A DNA stretch of 64,000 nucleotides, taken from positions 1,054,001 through 1,118,000 of the forward strand of contig NZ_CP019701.2 in NCBI RefSeq assembly GCF_002005205.3, in the 5' to 3' direction. How positions within the stretch are numbered: position 1 is the stretch's first letter; each line of letters opens with the position of its first letter. Below are positions 41,248 through 49,638 of this stretch, piece by piece. The position numbers and the translations under genes were made by a program. The notes under the pieces are model-generated. The model was not told the DNA's origin. It did no database searches and saw nothing but the letters and a program-made list of their open reading frames with translations. This DNA is from Rhizobium rhizogenes (lineage in GTDB: Bacteria > Pseudomonadota > Alphaproteobacteria > Rhizobiales > Rhizobiaceae).

Positions 41248-42601
41248 TATTCTGGTCGTGGATGACGAGGCGGACATTCGCGAAATCGTAGCGGGCATCT
41301 TGTCCGATGAAGGCCATGAGACGCGCATGGCGTTCGACAGTGACAGCGCGCTGGCCGCCATCTCGGAGCGTGTGCCGCGCCTGATCTTTCTCGACATCTG
41401 GATGCAGGGCTCGAAGCTCGACGGTCTGGCGCTGCTTGACGAGATCAAGAGCCGCCATCCCGAAATCCCTGTCGTCATGATTTCCGGTCACGGCAATATC
41501 GAAACCGCCGTCAACGCCATCAAGCGCGGCGCCTTCGATTTCATCGAAAAGCCGTTCAAGGCCGACCGCCTGATCCTGATAGCCGAGCGGGCGCTGGAAA
41601 ACTCCAAGCTGAAGCGCGAGGTTCAGGAGCTCAAGAAACGCACCGGTGACGCGGTTGAACTCGTCGGCGCCTCGCTTGCGGTGTCGCAGCTTCGCCAGAC
41701 CATCGACAGGGTTGCGCCTACCAACAGCCGCATCATGATCCTCGGCCCCTCCGGTTCCGGCAAGGAACTCGTGGCCCGCATGGTGCACAAGAAGTCCTCG
41801 CGTGCGAGCGGCCCCTTCGTGGCGCTCAATGCCGCGACGATCACGCCGGACCGCATGGAAATCGCGCTCTTTGGAACGGAAGGCTTGCCGGGGCAGCCAC
41901 GCAAGGTGGGCGCGCTGGAAGAAGCTCATCGCGGCGTTCTCTACCTCGATGAAGTCGGCGAAATGCCGCGCGAGACGCAGAACAAGATCCTGCGCGTGCT
42001 GGTCGACCAGCAGTTCGAGCGCGTCGGTGGCGGCAAGCGGGTGAAGGTGGATGTGCGCATCATTTCCTCGACCGCCCATCACCTCGAAAGCCTGATCGCC
42101 GAAGGCCAGTTCCGCGAGGACCTCTACCACCGTCTGGCCGTCGTGCCGGTGAAGGTGCCGGCGCTCTCCGAACGGCGCGAGGATATTCCCTTCCTCGTCG
42201 ACATGTTCATGCGCCAGATTTCCGAGCAGGCCGGCATTCGCCCGCGCAAGATCGGTGACGACGCTATGGCCGTTCTCCAGACGCATGACTGGCCGGGCAA
42301 TATCCGCCAGTTGCGCAACAATATCGAGCGGCTGATGATCCTTGCCCGTCCCGAAGGCGGCGAGGCGCCGATCTCGGCCGACATGCTGCCATCGGATATT
42401 GGCGACATGCTGCCGAAGATTTCGGCGCAGGGCGACCAGCACATCATGACCCTGCCGCTGCGCGAAGCCCGTGAAATGTTCGAGCGGGATTATCTGGTGG
42501 CCCAGATCAACCGTTTCGGCGGCAATATTTCACGGACGGCGGAATTTGTTGGCATGGAAAGATCGGCGCTGCATCGCAAACTGAAATCTCTCGGCGTATA
42601 A
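41237..42601 (+). CDS. ntrX: Response regulator NtrX (no GAFTGA loop)
   Basis: Response regulator of 454 aa. The receiver domain has Asp53 in LIFLDIWMQG. An NtrC-type AAA+ domain follows, with Walker A GPSGSGKE near 170 and the second motif YLDEVGEMP near 237. A Fis-like DNA-binding helix pair ends the protein (RFGGNISRTAEFVGMERSALHRKL). Where NtrC has GAFTGA, this protein reads IALFGTEGLPGQPRKVGALEEA, so the sigma-54 contact loop is missing and classical sigma-54 activation is unlikely. It overlaps ntrY by 11 bp. Confidence 0.95.
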
Positions 42602-42649
42602 GGAACGAAGGCCAGGTCGCCGTAACAGATATTCCGTCAGAGAGACAGC

Positions 42650-44026
42650 ATGAGAGTCATCATTTGCGGCGCAGGGCAGGTGGGTTACGGCATCGCCGAA
42701 CAATTGTCGCGCGAGGATAACGAAGTATCTGTCATCGATACGGCCGCACCGCTGATCACCGCCATCACCGAGACGCTGGATGTGCGCGGATACGTTGGCC
42801 ATGGCGCGCATCCGGACATGCTGGCCAAGGCCGGTGCGGACCAGGCCGACATGATCATTGCCGTGACGCTGCATGACGAAATCAACATCGTCGCCTGCGA
42901 GGTGGCGCACGCCTTGTTCAGCGTTCCCACCAAGATTGCCCGCATCCGCGACCAGAGCTATCTGAGGCCGGAATATGCCGATCTCTTCAGCCGCGAGAAC
43001 ATGTCCATCGACGTGACGATTTCGCCGGAAGTGGAAGTCGGAAAGATGGTGCTCAGGCGCATCGCCTTTCCGGGCGCCACCGATGTCGTGCGTTTTGCGG
43101 ACGACACGATCTTCATGCTGGCCATCGAATGCATGGAGGACTGCCCGGTCATCAATACGCCGCTGCAGCAGCTTTCCAATCTCTTTCCTGACCTCATCGC
43201 CACGGTCGTCGGCGTCTATCGCGACGGCATTCTCAAGGTGGCGCATTCCTCCGAGCAGTTGCGGGTCGGCGATCTTGCCTATGTCATCTGCCAGCGCCAG
43301 CACGCCCGTCGCACCTTGAGCCTCTTCGGTCATGAAGAGCAGGAGGCGCAGCGCATCGTCATAGCGGGCGCCGGCAATATCGGTCATTTCGTCGCGCACA
43401 AGATCGAGGAGATGCAGCCGAAGACCCGGGTGAAGATCGTCGAAGCGGATCGCGACAGGGCTGTTGCCGCATCGGAACAGCTCAGCAACACCATCGTTCT
43501 GCACGGTTCGGCACTCGATCAGAAAATTCTCATGCAGGCGGATATTCAGGACGCGGACCTGATCGTCACGCTCACCAATAACGATCAGACCAATATTCTG
43601 GCTGCGGTGATGGCCAAACAGCTCGGTTGCAAGTCCAACCTTGCGCTGCTGAACAGTTCGTCCTTCCACGATGTTGCGGCTTCGCTCGGTCTCGATGCCT
43701 ATATCAACCCCCGTGCCGTCACCATCTCCCGCGTGCTCCAGCATGTGCGCAAGGGCCGCATCCGCTCGGTATACGCCGTCCAGCGCGGCTCGGCGGAGGT
43801 TATCGAGGCGGAAGCGCTGGAAACATCGCCGCTGGTCGGCCAGTCCTTCCGCGACATCGATATGCCCGACGGTGTGCGCATTGGCGCGATTTATCGCGAT
43901 GGCGTGGTGATCCGCCCGGACGGCAGCACGAAAATCAAGGCGAAGGACCGTGTCGTGCTGTTTGCGTCTGCGGATGCGGTGCGCGACGTGGAACAGCTTT
44001 TCCGGGTTTCGATACAATATTTCTGA
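42650..44026 (+). CDS. trkA: Trk potassium transport peripheral protein TrkA
   Basis: Cytoplasmic nucleotide-binding regulator of the TrkH/TrkG potassium channel, 458 aa. Two RCK units are seen, each a Rossmann domain followed by a TrkA-C domain. The first has GAGQVG at residues 7-12, the second GAGNIGHFVAHKIEE near 240. It lies 48 bp after ntrX, in the conserved rhizobial order ntrX-trkA-hfq. No trkH or trkG is in this window, so the membrane partner is elsewhere. Confidence 0.95.
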   Translation: MRVIICGAGQVGYGIAEQLSREDNEVSVIDTAAPLITAITETLDVRGYVGHGAHPDMLAKAGADQADMIIAVTLHDEINIVACEVAHALFSVPTKIARIRDQSYLRPEYADLFSRENMSIDVTISPEVEVGKMVLRRIAFPGATDVVRFADDTIFMLAIECMEDCPVINTPLQQLSNLFPDLIATVVGVYRDGILKVAHSSEQLRVGDLAYVICQRQHARRTLSLFGHEEQEAQRIVIAGAGNIGHFVAHKIEEMQPKTRVKIVEADRDRAVAASEQLSNTIVLHGSALDQKILMQADIQDADLIVTLTNNDQTNILAAVMAKQLGCKSNLALLNSSSFHDVAASLGLDAYINPRAVTISRVLQHVRKGRIRSVYAVQRGSAEVIEAEALETSPLVGQSFRDIDMPDGVRIGAIYRDGVVIRPDGSTKIKAKDRVVLFASADAVRDVEQLFRVSIQYF

Positions 44027-44210
44027 CTGTTTCGAATCGAAAAAGCGGGTCAATACTCGTACTCATTCGGCTGTTTTGACCGTTGCGGAACAGGACACGA
44101 TTTGATACCAGAGTTGCAGGCTGGCCAAGCGGGGGATGTGACTTGGCCGGTTGATTATTGATTGATTATTTTCCGGTATCCCTGCCGGCAAAAAAGAAAG
44201 AAGCGGCGCT

Positions 44211-44453
44211 ATGGCGGAACGTTCTCAAAACCTTCAGGATCTTTTCCTCAATACCGTTCGTAAGCAGAAGATTTCGCTCACGATTTTCCTGATCAACGGC
44301 GTCAAGCTGACGGGCGTTGTTACCTCCTTCGACAATTTCTGCGTGCTTTTGCGCCGTGATGGTCATTCGCAGCTGGTCTACAAGCATGCGATCTCCACCA
44401 TCATGCCCGGCCAGCCGATGCAGATGTTCGAAAGCGAAGAAGGCGCGGCCTGA
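44211..44453 (+). CDS. hfq: RNA chaperone Hfq
   Basis: Hexameric Sm-like protein that pairs small RNAs with mRNAs. The 80-aa chain has the Sm1 motif ([19 protein letters not shown] start) and the Sm2 motif YKHAIS near 60-65. The proximal-face residues around Gln8 and the distal-face Tyr/Phe pattern look normal, and the C-terminal tail is short, as is usual in alphaproteobacteria. An AAAGAAAGAAG-type purine run precedes the start. In rhizobia Hfq affects nitrogen fixation genes and many ABC transporter mRNAs. hflX follows, as in many proteobacteria. Confidence 0.98.
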   Translation: MAERSQNLQDLFLNTVRKQKISLTIFLINGVKLTGVVTSFDNFCVLLRRDGHSQLVYKHAISTIMPGQPMQMFESEEGAA

Positions 44454-44652
44454 TCAGGCTCCCTCCGGCGGTATATTCGATATAAGCTGACCCGGACCGG
44501 AACGTTTCCGGTTCTGTCAGGTTAAATTCAATGGCCGTCCGTGTGGATGCGGTTGGCCGAAATGTTCTTTCTGGATAAGGCCAAGCCCCATTTCGACACG
44601 CGACACCTCGAACGAATCGATCATTCCGGAGCAGGAAAAGCACCGCGACGAC

Positions 44653-45987
44653 ATGCGCGCTGTGGTGCTCGTGCCCGTCCTCAAGCAGCCGCGTGAAACG
44701 CGCGATGCGGCCGCCGCCCCGGCCGCGCCCGGCCGTTCGGTCGAGGCCAAGCTCGAGGAAGCCAAGGGTCTGGCGCTCGCCATCGATCTGGAAGTAACGC
44801 AGGGTCTGATCGTTTCCGTCAACCAGCCGCGGCCGGCAACGCTGTTTGGAACCGGCAAGATCGAGGAAATCGGCCATCTTCTCGATGAAACCGATTCCGG
44901 TCTCGTCATCGTCGATCATCCGCTGACCCCGGTGCAGCAGCGCAATCTCGAAAAGCAGTGGAATTGCAAGGTCATCGACCGCACCGGTCTGATCCTTGAA
45001 ATCTTCGGCCGCCGCGCCTCCACCAAGGAAGGCACGCTGCAGGTCGATCTCGCGCATCTGAACTACCAGAAGGGCCGCCTCGTCCGAAGCTGGACCCACC
45101 TTGAGCGTCAGCGTGGTGGCGCGGGCTTCATGGGCGGTCCGGGTGAAACCCAGATCGAAGCCGACCGCCGGCTTTTGCAGGAACGCATCGTCAAGCTGGA
45201 ACGCGAACTGGAGCAGGTGGTGCGCACCCGTCAGCTTCACCGCGCCAAGCGCCGCAAGGTGCCGCATCCGATCGTGGCTCTCGTCGGTTATACCAATGCC
45301 GGCAAATCCACGCTGTTCAACCGCATCACCGGTGCTGGCGTTCTGGCGGAGGACATGCTCTTCGCCACGCTCGACCCGACCTTGCGCCGCATGAAGCTGC
45401 CGCATGGCCGCACTGTCATCCTGTCCGATACGGTCGGTTTCATTTCCGATCTTCCGACGCATCTGGTCGCCGCTTTCCGCGCCACTCTGGAAGAGGTTCT
45501 GGAAGCCGATCTCGTTCTGCATGTGCGCGACATGTCCGATCCGGACAATGCCGCGCAATCGGCTGATGTGCTGCGTATTCTCGGCGACCTCGGCATTGAC
45601 GAGAAGGAAGCGGAAAAGCGCATCATCGAGGTCTGGAACAAGGTCGACCGCCTGGAACCTGAAGCGCATGACGCCATCCTGCAGCGCGCCGAAGGTCGCT
45701 CGGATATCCGCGCCGTGTCGGCCGTCACGGGCGAGGGTGTCGATGCCCTGATGGACGAGATTTCAAAGCGTCTGTCCGGCGTTTTGACGGAAACGACCGT
45801 CGTGCTTTCCGTCGAACAATTGCCGTTGATCTCCTGGGTCTACAGCAATTCCATCGTCGACGGCCGCGAAGACCACGAAGACGGCTCGGTTGCGCTCGAT
45901 GTGCGCCTGTCCGAAGCGCAGGCGGCCGAACTGGAGCGGAAGCTTGGAAAAACGACTGTCCGCGAACGCGAGGACTGGGAGCGCTGA
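44653..45987 (+). CDS. hflX: Ribosome-associated GTPase HflX
   Basis: OBG-like GTPase that splits stalled 70S ribosomes under stress. The N-terminal HflX domain contains TGKIEEIGHLLDE, and a central coiled coil follows GGPGETQIEADRRLLQERI. The G domain begins with G1 GYTNAGKSTLFNRI near 213-226, then G3 DTVGFI and G4 NKVD, and a C-terminal domain follows. Length from this ATG is 444 aa. The start is uncertain: no ribosome site lies close to 44653, and the frame is open upstream without an ATG (reading TSNESIIPEQEKHRDD just before it), so a non-ATG start may add residues. Confidence 0.92.
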   Translation: MRAVVLVPVLKQPRETRDAAAAPAAPGRSVEAKLEEAKGLALAIDLEVTQGLIVSVNQPRPATLFGTGKIEEIGHLLDETDSGLVIVDHPLTPVQQRNLEKQWNCKVIDRTGLILEIFGRRASTKEGTLQVDLAHLNYQKGRLVRSWTHLERQRGGAGFMGGPGETQIEADRRLLQERIVKLERELEQVVRTRQLHRAKRRKVPHPIVALVGYTNAGKSTLFNRITGAGVLAEDMLFATLDPTLRRMKLPHGRTVILSDTVGFISDLPTHLVAAFRATLEEVLEADLVLHVRDMSDPDNAAQSADVLRILGDLGIDEKEAEKRIIEVWNKVDRLEPEAHDAILQRAEGRSDIRAVSAVTGEGVDALMDEISKRLSGVLTETTVVLSVEQLPLISWVYSNSIVDGREDHEDGSVALDVRLSEAQAAELERKLGKTTVREREDWER

Positions 45988-46088
45988 GCGCTCCGACAAG
46001 GATGCGAGGATGACGTCGGCGTGATTGGCTCGACGCACCACCCATTCTTCTGACGGCGCCAGTCAAAGCGTCCCCAGCATCCCCGTGA

Positions 46089-46934
46089 TCAGGACGAAAC
46101 CGTATCGAGCGCGCGTTCGATTCGCTTTGCCGCCTGCCACAAATCTTCCATCCTCTCGAGATCGGCGTCTTCCAGCGTCTCGCCATTTTCCTTGAGAGAT
46201 GTTTCTATGTGATTGAAACGACGGCGGAATTTCGTATTCGTACCGCGCAGGGCATTTTCGGGATCGGCCTTGACGTGGCGGCCGATATTGACGAGAGCGA
46301 AGATGAGGTCGCCGAGTTCGTCCGAAACCTTTTCGGGTTTTCCCTCCGCAAGCGCCTCACGCAGTTCCGCGATTTCTTCCTCGATCTTGTCGAGGATCGG
46401 AGCCGGGTCCGACCAGTCGAAACCGACGCGGGCGGCCTGTTCCTGTAGCTTGAGTGCCTCGGTCAGCGCCGGCTGGCTGCGCTGCACGCCGCCCAGAAAC
46501 CCGGCCTTGAAATCCTCGGTGATGCCCCGACGCGCCCGGCGTTCCGCGCGCTCGCGTTTTTCCTCGGCCTTGATCTGGTCCCATTGCAGCTTGACGCTAT
46601 CAGGTGTGTCGGCGTCGGAGACGGCGAAGACATGCGGATGGCGGCGGATCATCTTTGAGGTGACGGCATGCACCACGTCGCCAAAGGAGAATTCGCCTCT
46701 TTCCTCAGCCATACGGGCGTGGAAAACCACCTGCAGCAGAAGGTCGCCCAGCTCCTCGCAAAGATCGTCCATATCCTTGCGCTCGATCGCGTCGGCGACT
46801 TCATAGGCCTCTTCGATTGTATAGGGCTTGATCGTCTCGAAGGTCTGCACGACATCCCATGGGCAGCCGGTTTCCGGCTGGCGCAGGGCTACCATGATCT
46901 CGATCAGGCGGGAAATATCCTTCGAGGCTTCCAT
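46089..46934 (-). CDS. mazG: Nucleoside triphosphate pyrophosphohydrolase MazG
   Basis: Hydrolyses NTPs and dNTPs to monophosphates; it is thought to clear damaged nucleotides and lower ppGpp. The 281-aa protein has two MazG domains. The N-terminal one contains TGCPWDVVQTFETIKPYTIEE and the metal-binding CEELGDLLLQVVFHARMAEE. The C-terminal one, which is the active copy in E. coli, contains EEEIAELREAL and SDELGDLIFALVNIGRH. I chose ATG 46934, with GAAGG 10 bp upstream; a TTG three codons earlier is unlikely. It converges on hflX with a 101-bp gap. Confidence 0.94.
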   Translation of the reverse strand: MEASKDISRLIEIMVALRQPETGCPWDVVQTFETIKPYTIEEAYEVADAIERKDMDDLCEELGDLLLQVVFHARMAEERGEFSFGDVVHAVTSKMIRRHPHVFAVSDADTPDSVKLQWDQIKAEEKRERAERRARRGITEDFKAGFLGGVQRSQPALTEALKLQEQAARVGFDWSDPAPILDKIEEEIAELREALAEGKPEKVSDELGDLIFALVNIGRHVKADPENALRGTNTKFRRRFNHIETSLKENGETLEDADLERMEDLWQAAKRIERALDTVSS

Positions 46935-47009
46935 ATGTCTCAAACCTTCATTCTTTGTTTCATGCAGCGTCCGGATGGAGAACCGCCACGCGGTTTTCCT
47001 GGAAATGCC

Positions 47010-47597
47010 CTAGTTGAGCGGAATGTCATTGTCGCTTTTTGACGACTGATAGCTGGTTGAAAGATCGTCATAGGCGGCCTTGATGCGGGCCGTCTGTGCC
47101 TTCAGCGTGGTTTTCAGCGGATCGTCTTCGCCTTCCACCAGATCGGCGACAAAATACGAATTCCAGAAGGCGTTGCTGCGGCGATAACCGCCCGGCTCCA
47201 GCCCGAAGACCTCCTTCAGAATTTTGAGATCATGCGGGATTGCGAAAGCGTCGCGGGAATCCTCATGGCTGAAGAAGGAGTAGAAATTGTCGAAACCGGC
47301 CCAGGTGATCGCGGACATGCACATGGTGCAGGGCTCGTGGGTGGAAAGGAATATCAGTTCCTTCGTATTCGGCTTCTCGCCCAGCTCGTAAAACCGCTTC
47401 AGTGTGTGCACTTCGCCGTGCCAGAGCGGATTTTCCAGCTCGTTGTTGGTTTCCGCGACAACAAGCGAGAGGTCGGACTTGCGCAGGATCGCGGCACCGA
47501 AAACCTTGTTGCCGAGGCTCACGCCACGCGCCGTCAACGGCAGGATATCATGTTCGATGACGTCGAGAAGGCGGGCGGCGAGGCTGTGGCTGGTCAA
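47010..47597 (-). CDS. Cytidine/deoxycytidylate-deaminase-fold protein
   Basis: Zinc deaminase-like protein of 195 aa. The zinc and catalytic signature is complete: His60 and Glu62 in WHGEVHT, then Cys90 and Cys93 in HEPCTMC. No ATG is available. A TTG at 47597 preceded by AAGGA is the best start; another TTG lies nine codons upstream. The family acts on cytosine, guanine, tRNA adenosine or related bases, but the substrate here is not evident; the long C-terminal half after the zinc site (about 100-195) is not from TadA. It lies upstream of mazG on the same strand, 76 bp apart. Confidence 0.8.
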   Translation of the reverse strand: MTSHSLAARLLDVIEHDILPLTARGVSLGNKVFGAAILRKSDLSLVVAETNNELENPLWHGEVHTLKRFYELGEKPNTKELIFLSTHEPCTMCMSAITWAGFDNFYSFFSHEDSRDAFAIPHDLKILKEVFGLEPGGYRRSNAFWNSYFVADLVEGEDDPLKTTLKAQTARIKAAYDDLSTSYQSSKSDNDIPLN

Positions 47598-47859
47598 GGG
47601 TCTTATCCTTCGTTCCGCTTGCAAAAAAGCGGTCTTCGCATGGGGAAATCGACAATAAATTGTCGCTCCTTGTTCGGCGCGGGCGCCCGCTTTGTCAAGG
47701 GATTCGCAAGGGAAACCGGGGAGGTGCCGGGCAGCGAAAAACCAGTGCCGGTTTGTTTTCCTCCAAAACCGGGGTCTTCGAGAAATAAAAATCCAGGTGT
47801 CGGAAAGGCTTGAATTTCTGTTTCTTCAATCTTGTGCGGCAATGCGGGATATATGTCCA

Positions 47860-49323
47860 ATGCACAACGAACATGATTTTTCCGCTGCTGGCGACCGCCT
47901 TTCAACCTTCCCCGCATTCTTCCGGGTTGAGGGACGGCAGGTCGCTGTTTTCGGAAATGGCGACGAGGCTTTCGCGAAGGTAAGGCTTCTCGCCAATACC
48001 AATGCACATATCATCGTTTACGCGGATCAGCCTGAAGCGGATTTTTCCCGCTATCTTCGGGAAAACGGTATCGATCACCGGGCTCTGGCTTTCGCCGGTC
48101 GGCTGGTTCAGAGCGCGACGCTGGTCTTTGCCGCCACCGGAGACGAGGCGCTGGATCAAGAGATCGTCACCGTTGCCCGCGCCGCGAAAATTCCCGCCAA
48201 TGCGGTGGATCAGCCGGAGTTCTGCGATTTCTTCACGCCTGCGCTTGTCGCCCGTGCGCCAGTCGCCGTCGCCATCGGCACGGAAGGGGCGGGGCCGGTT
48301 CTTGCCCAGATGATCCGCGCCCGCATCGACCAGATGCTGTCGCCGTCGCTCGGCAAGCTTGCGCGTCTCGCCGTGCAATATCGCGATGCCGCTGAGGAAA
48401 ATGTGCCGAAGGGCGCCTTGCGCCGCAATTTCTGGCGCCGGTTCTTTTCCGGCGCGGTCGCGGATGCGGTCGCCATCGGCGATACCCCTTCCGCCCGTCA
48501 GGTCGTCGACCGCCTGCTGCAATCGCCCGAACGCAGTGAAGGCCGCATCTGGCTCGTCGGCGCCGGCCCCGGTGCGGAAGACCTGCTGACGCTGCGCGCG
48601 CAGCGCGTGCTGATGGAAGCCGATGTGATCGTTTACGACGCGCTGGTGCCGCAGGCGATTGTCGATATGGGTCGCCGTGATGCCGAAAGGCTTTCCGTCG
48701 GCAAGCGCAAGGGCTGCCACAGCAAGTCGCAGGAAGAGATCAACCGCCTGCTGGTGCGCCTCGGCAAGGATGGCAAACGCGTTGTGCGCCTCAAATCCGG
48801 CGATCCGCTGGTCTATGGCCGGGCGGGCGAGGAAATGGCGGCGCTGCGTGACGCCGGTGTTGCCTATGAGATCGTGCCCGGCATCACATCGGCCTTCGCC
48901 GCCGCTGCGGATTTCGAATTGCCGCTGACGCTTCGTGGTGTCGCCTCGTCGCTGATTTTCACCACCGGCCACGATCTGACTGGCGATGTGCTGCCCGACT
49001 GGGCGCGGCTTGCCGTCTCCGGGGCCACCATCGCCGTTTATATGGGCCGCAGTGTCGCTGCTTCGGTCGCGAAACGGCTGATCGAAGCAGGGCTCGGTGT
49101 GGAAACGACCGTCGCCGTCATAGAAAACGCCAGCCGCGCGGATCGCCGCCTGCTGCATGGAACATTGAACGATCTGCCCGAACTCGAACATCGCGATGAA
49201 CTGACCGGTCCGGTCATGGTCATCATCGGCGATGCGGTGGCGGGCGCCAATTTTGACAGGTCCGAGGCGCTTGCATTGCCAGTGCAGCCGGCGGATTTCA
49301 AACGGGAGTATGTAAATGGTTGA
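47860..49323 (+). CDS. cysG: Siroheme synthase CysG (trifunctional)
   Basis: Makes siroheme for CysI from uroporphyrinogen III. The N-terminal half (about 1-205) is the dehydrogenase/ferrochelatase part, with the nucleotide loop VAVFGNGDEAFAKVRLL near 28-44. The C-terminal half (about 225-465) is the uroporphyrinogen methyltransferase, with VGAGPGAEDLLTLRAQRVL, VYDALVP, and the VVRLKSGDPLVYGRAGEE signature. I chose ATG 47860 because homology starts there; the frame is open from 47692. It leads the operon cysG-DUF2849-cysI-DUF934, overlapping the second gene by 8 bp. Confidence 0.95.
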   Translation: MHNEHDFSAAGDRLSTFPAFFRVEGRQVAVFGNGDEAFAKVRLLANTNAHIIVYADQPEADFSRYLRENGIDHRALAFAGRLVQSATLVFAATGDEALDQEIVTVARAAKIPANAVDQPEFCDFFTPALVARAPVAVAIGTEGAGPVLAQMIRARIDQMLSPSLGKLARLAVQYRDAAEENVPKGALRRNFWRRFFSGAVADAVAIGDTPSARQVVDRLLQSPERSEGRIWLVGAGPGAEDLLTLRAQRVLMEADVIVYDALVPQAIVDMGRRDAERLSVGKRKGCHSKSQEEINRLLVRLGKDGKRVVRLKSGDPLVYGRAGEEMAALRDAGVAYEIVPGITSAFAAAADFELPLTLRGVASSLIFTTGHDLTGDVLPDWARLAVSGATIAVYMGRSVAASVAKRLIEAGLGVETTVAVIENASRADRRLLHGTLNDLPELEHRDELTGPVMVIIGDAVAGANFDRSEALALPVQPADFKREYVNG

Positions 49324-49630
49324 CAAGGTTTTGACCGCCAACCGCCTCAGCGATGGTATTGCCGTCTGGCTCGACGCCAGTGGCGAGTGGACGGAGAACC
49401 TTCAGGGGGCGATCGTTGCGCGCCACGCGGAGGCCGTCGCCTCGTTTGAGGAAATCGGCAAGCGAGATTTCTCCGCCAACAAGGTCGTGGATGTCGCCGT
49501 CATCGATGTCGTCGAGGAGAACGGCAAGCTCTGGCCGACGCGCCTTCGCGAACGCATTCGCGCCGCCGGCCCCACCGTGCACTATGCCACCGGCTTCAAG
49601 CCGGCCGATGCAGCATTTATCGCAGTCTGA
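49316..49630 (+). CDS. DUF2849 protein in sulfite-reduction operon
   Basis: A 104-aa protein of the DUF2849 family, beginning VDKVLTANRLSDGIAVWLDASGEW. It is predicted soluble with alternating strands and helices and no cysteine, so it carries no metal centre of its own. Members are almost always found between cysG and cysI in alphaproteobacteria, suggesting a helper role in siroheme insertion or sulfite reductase assembly; no function has been shown to my knowledge. It overlaps cysG by 8 bp and ends 8 bp before cysI. Confidence 0.85.
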   Translation: MVDKVLTANRLSDGIAVWLDASGEWTENLQGAIVARHAEAVASFEEIGKRDFSANKVVDVAVIDVVEENGKLWPTRLRERIRAAGPTVHYATGFKPADAAFIAV

Positions 49631-49638
49631 GGAAGAAT

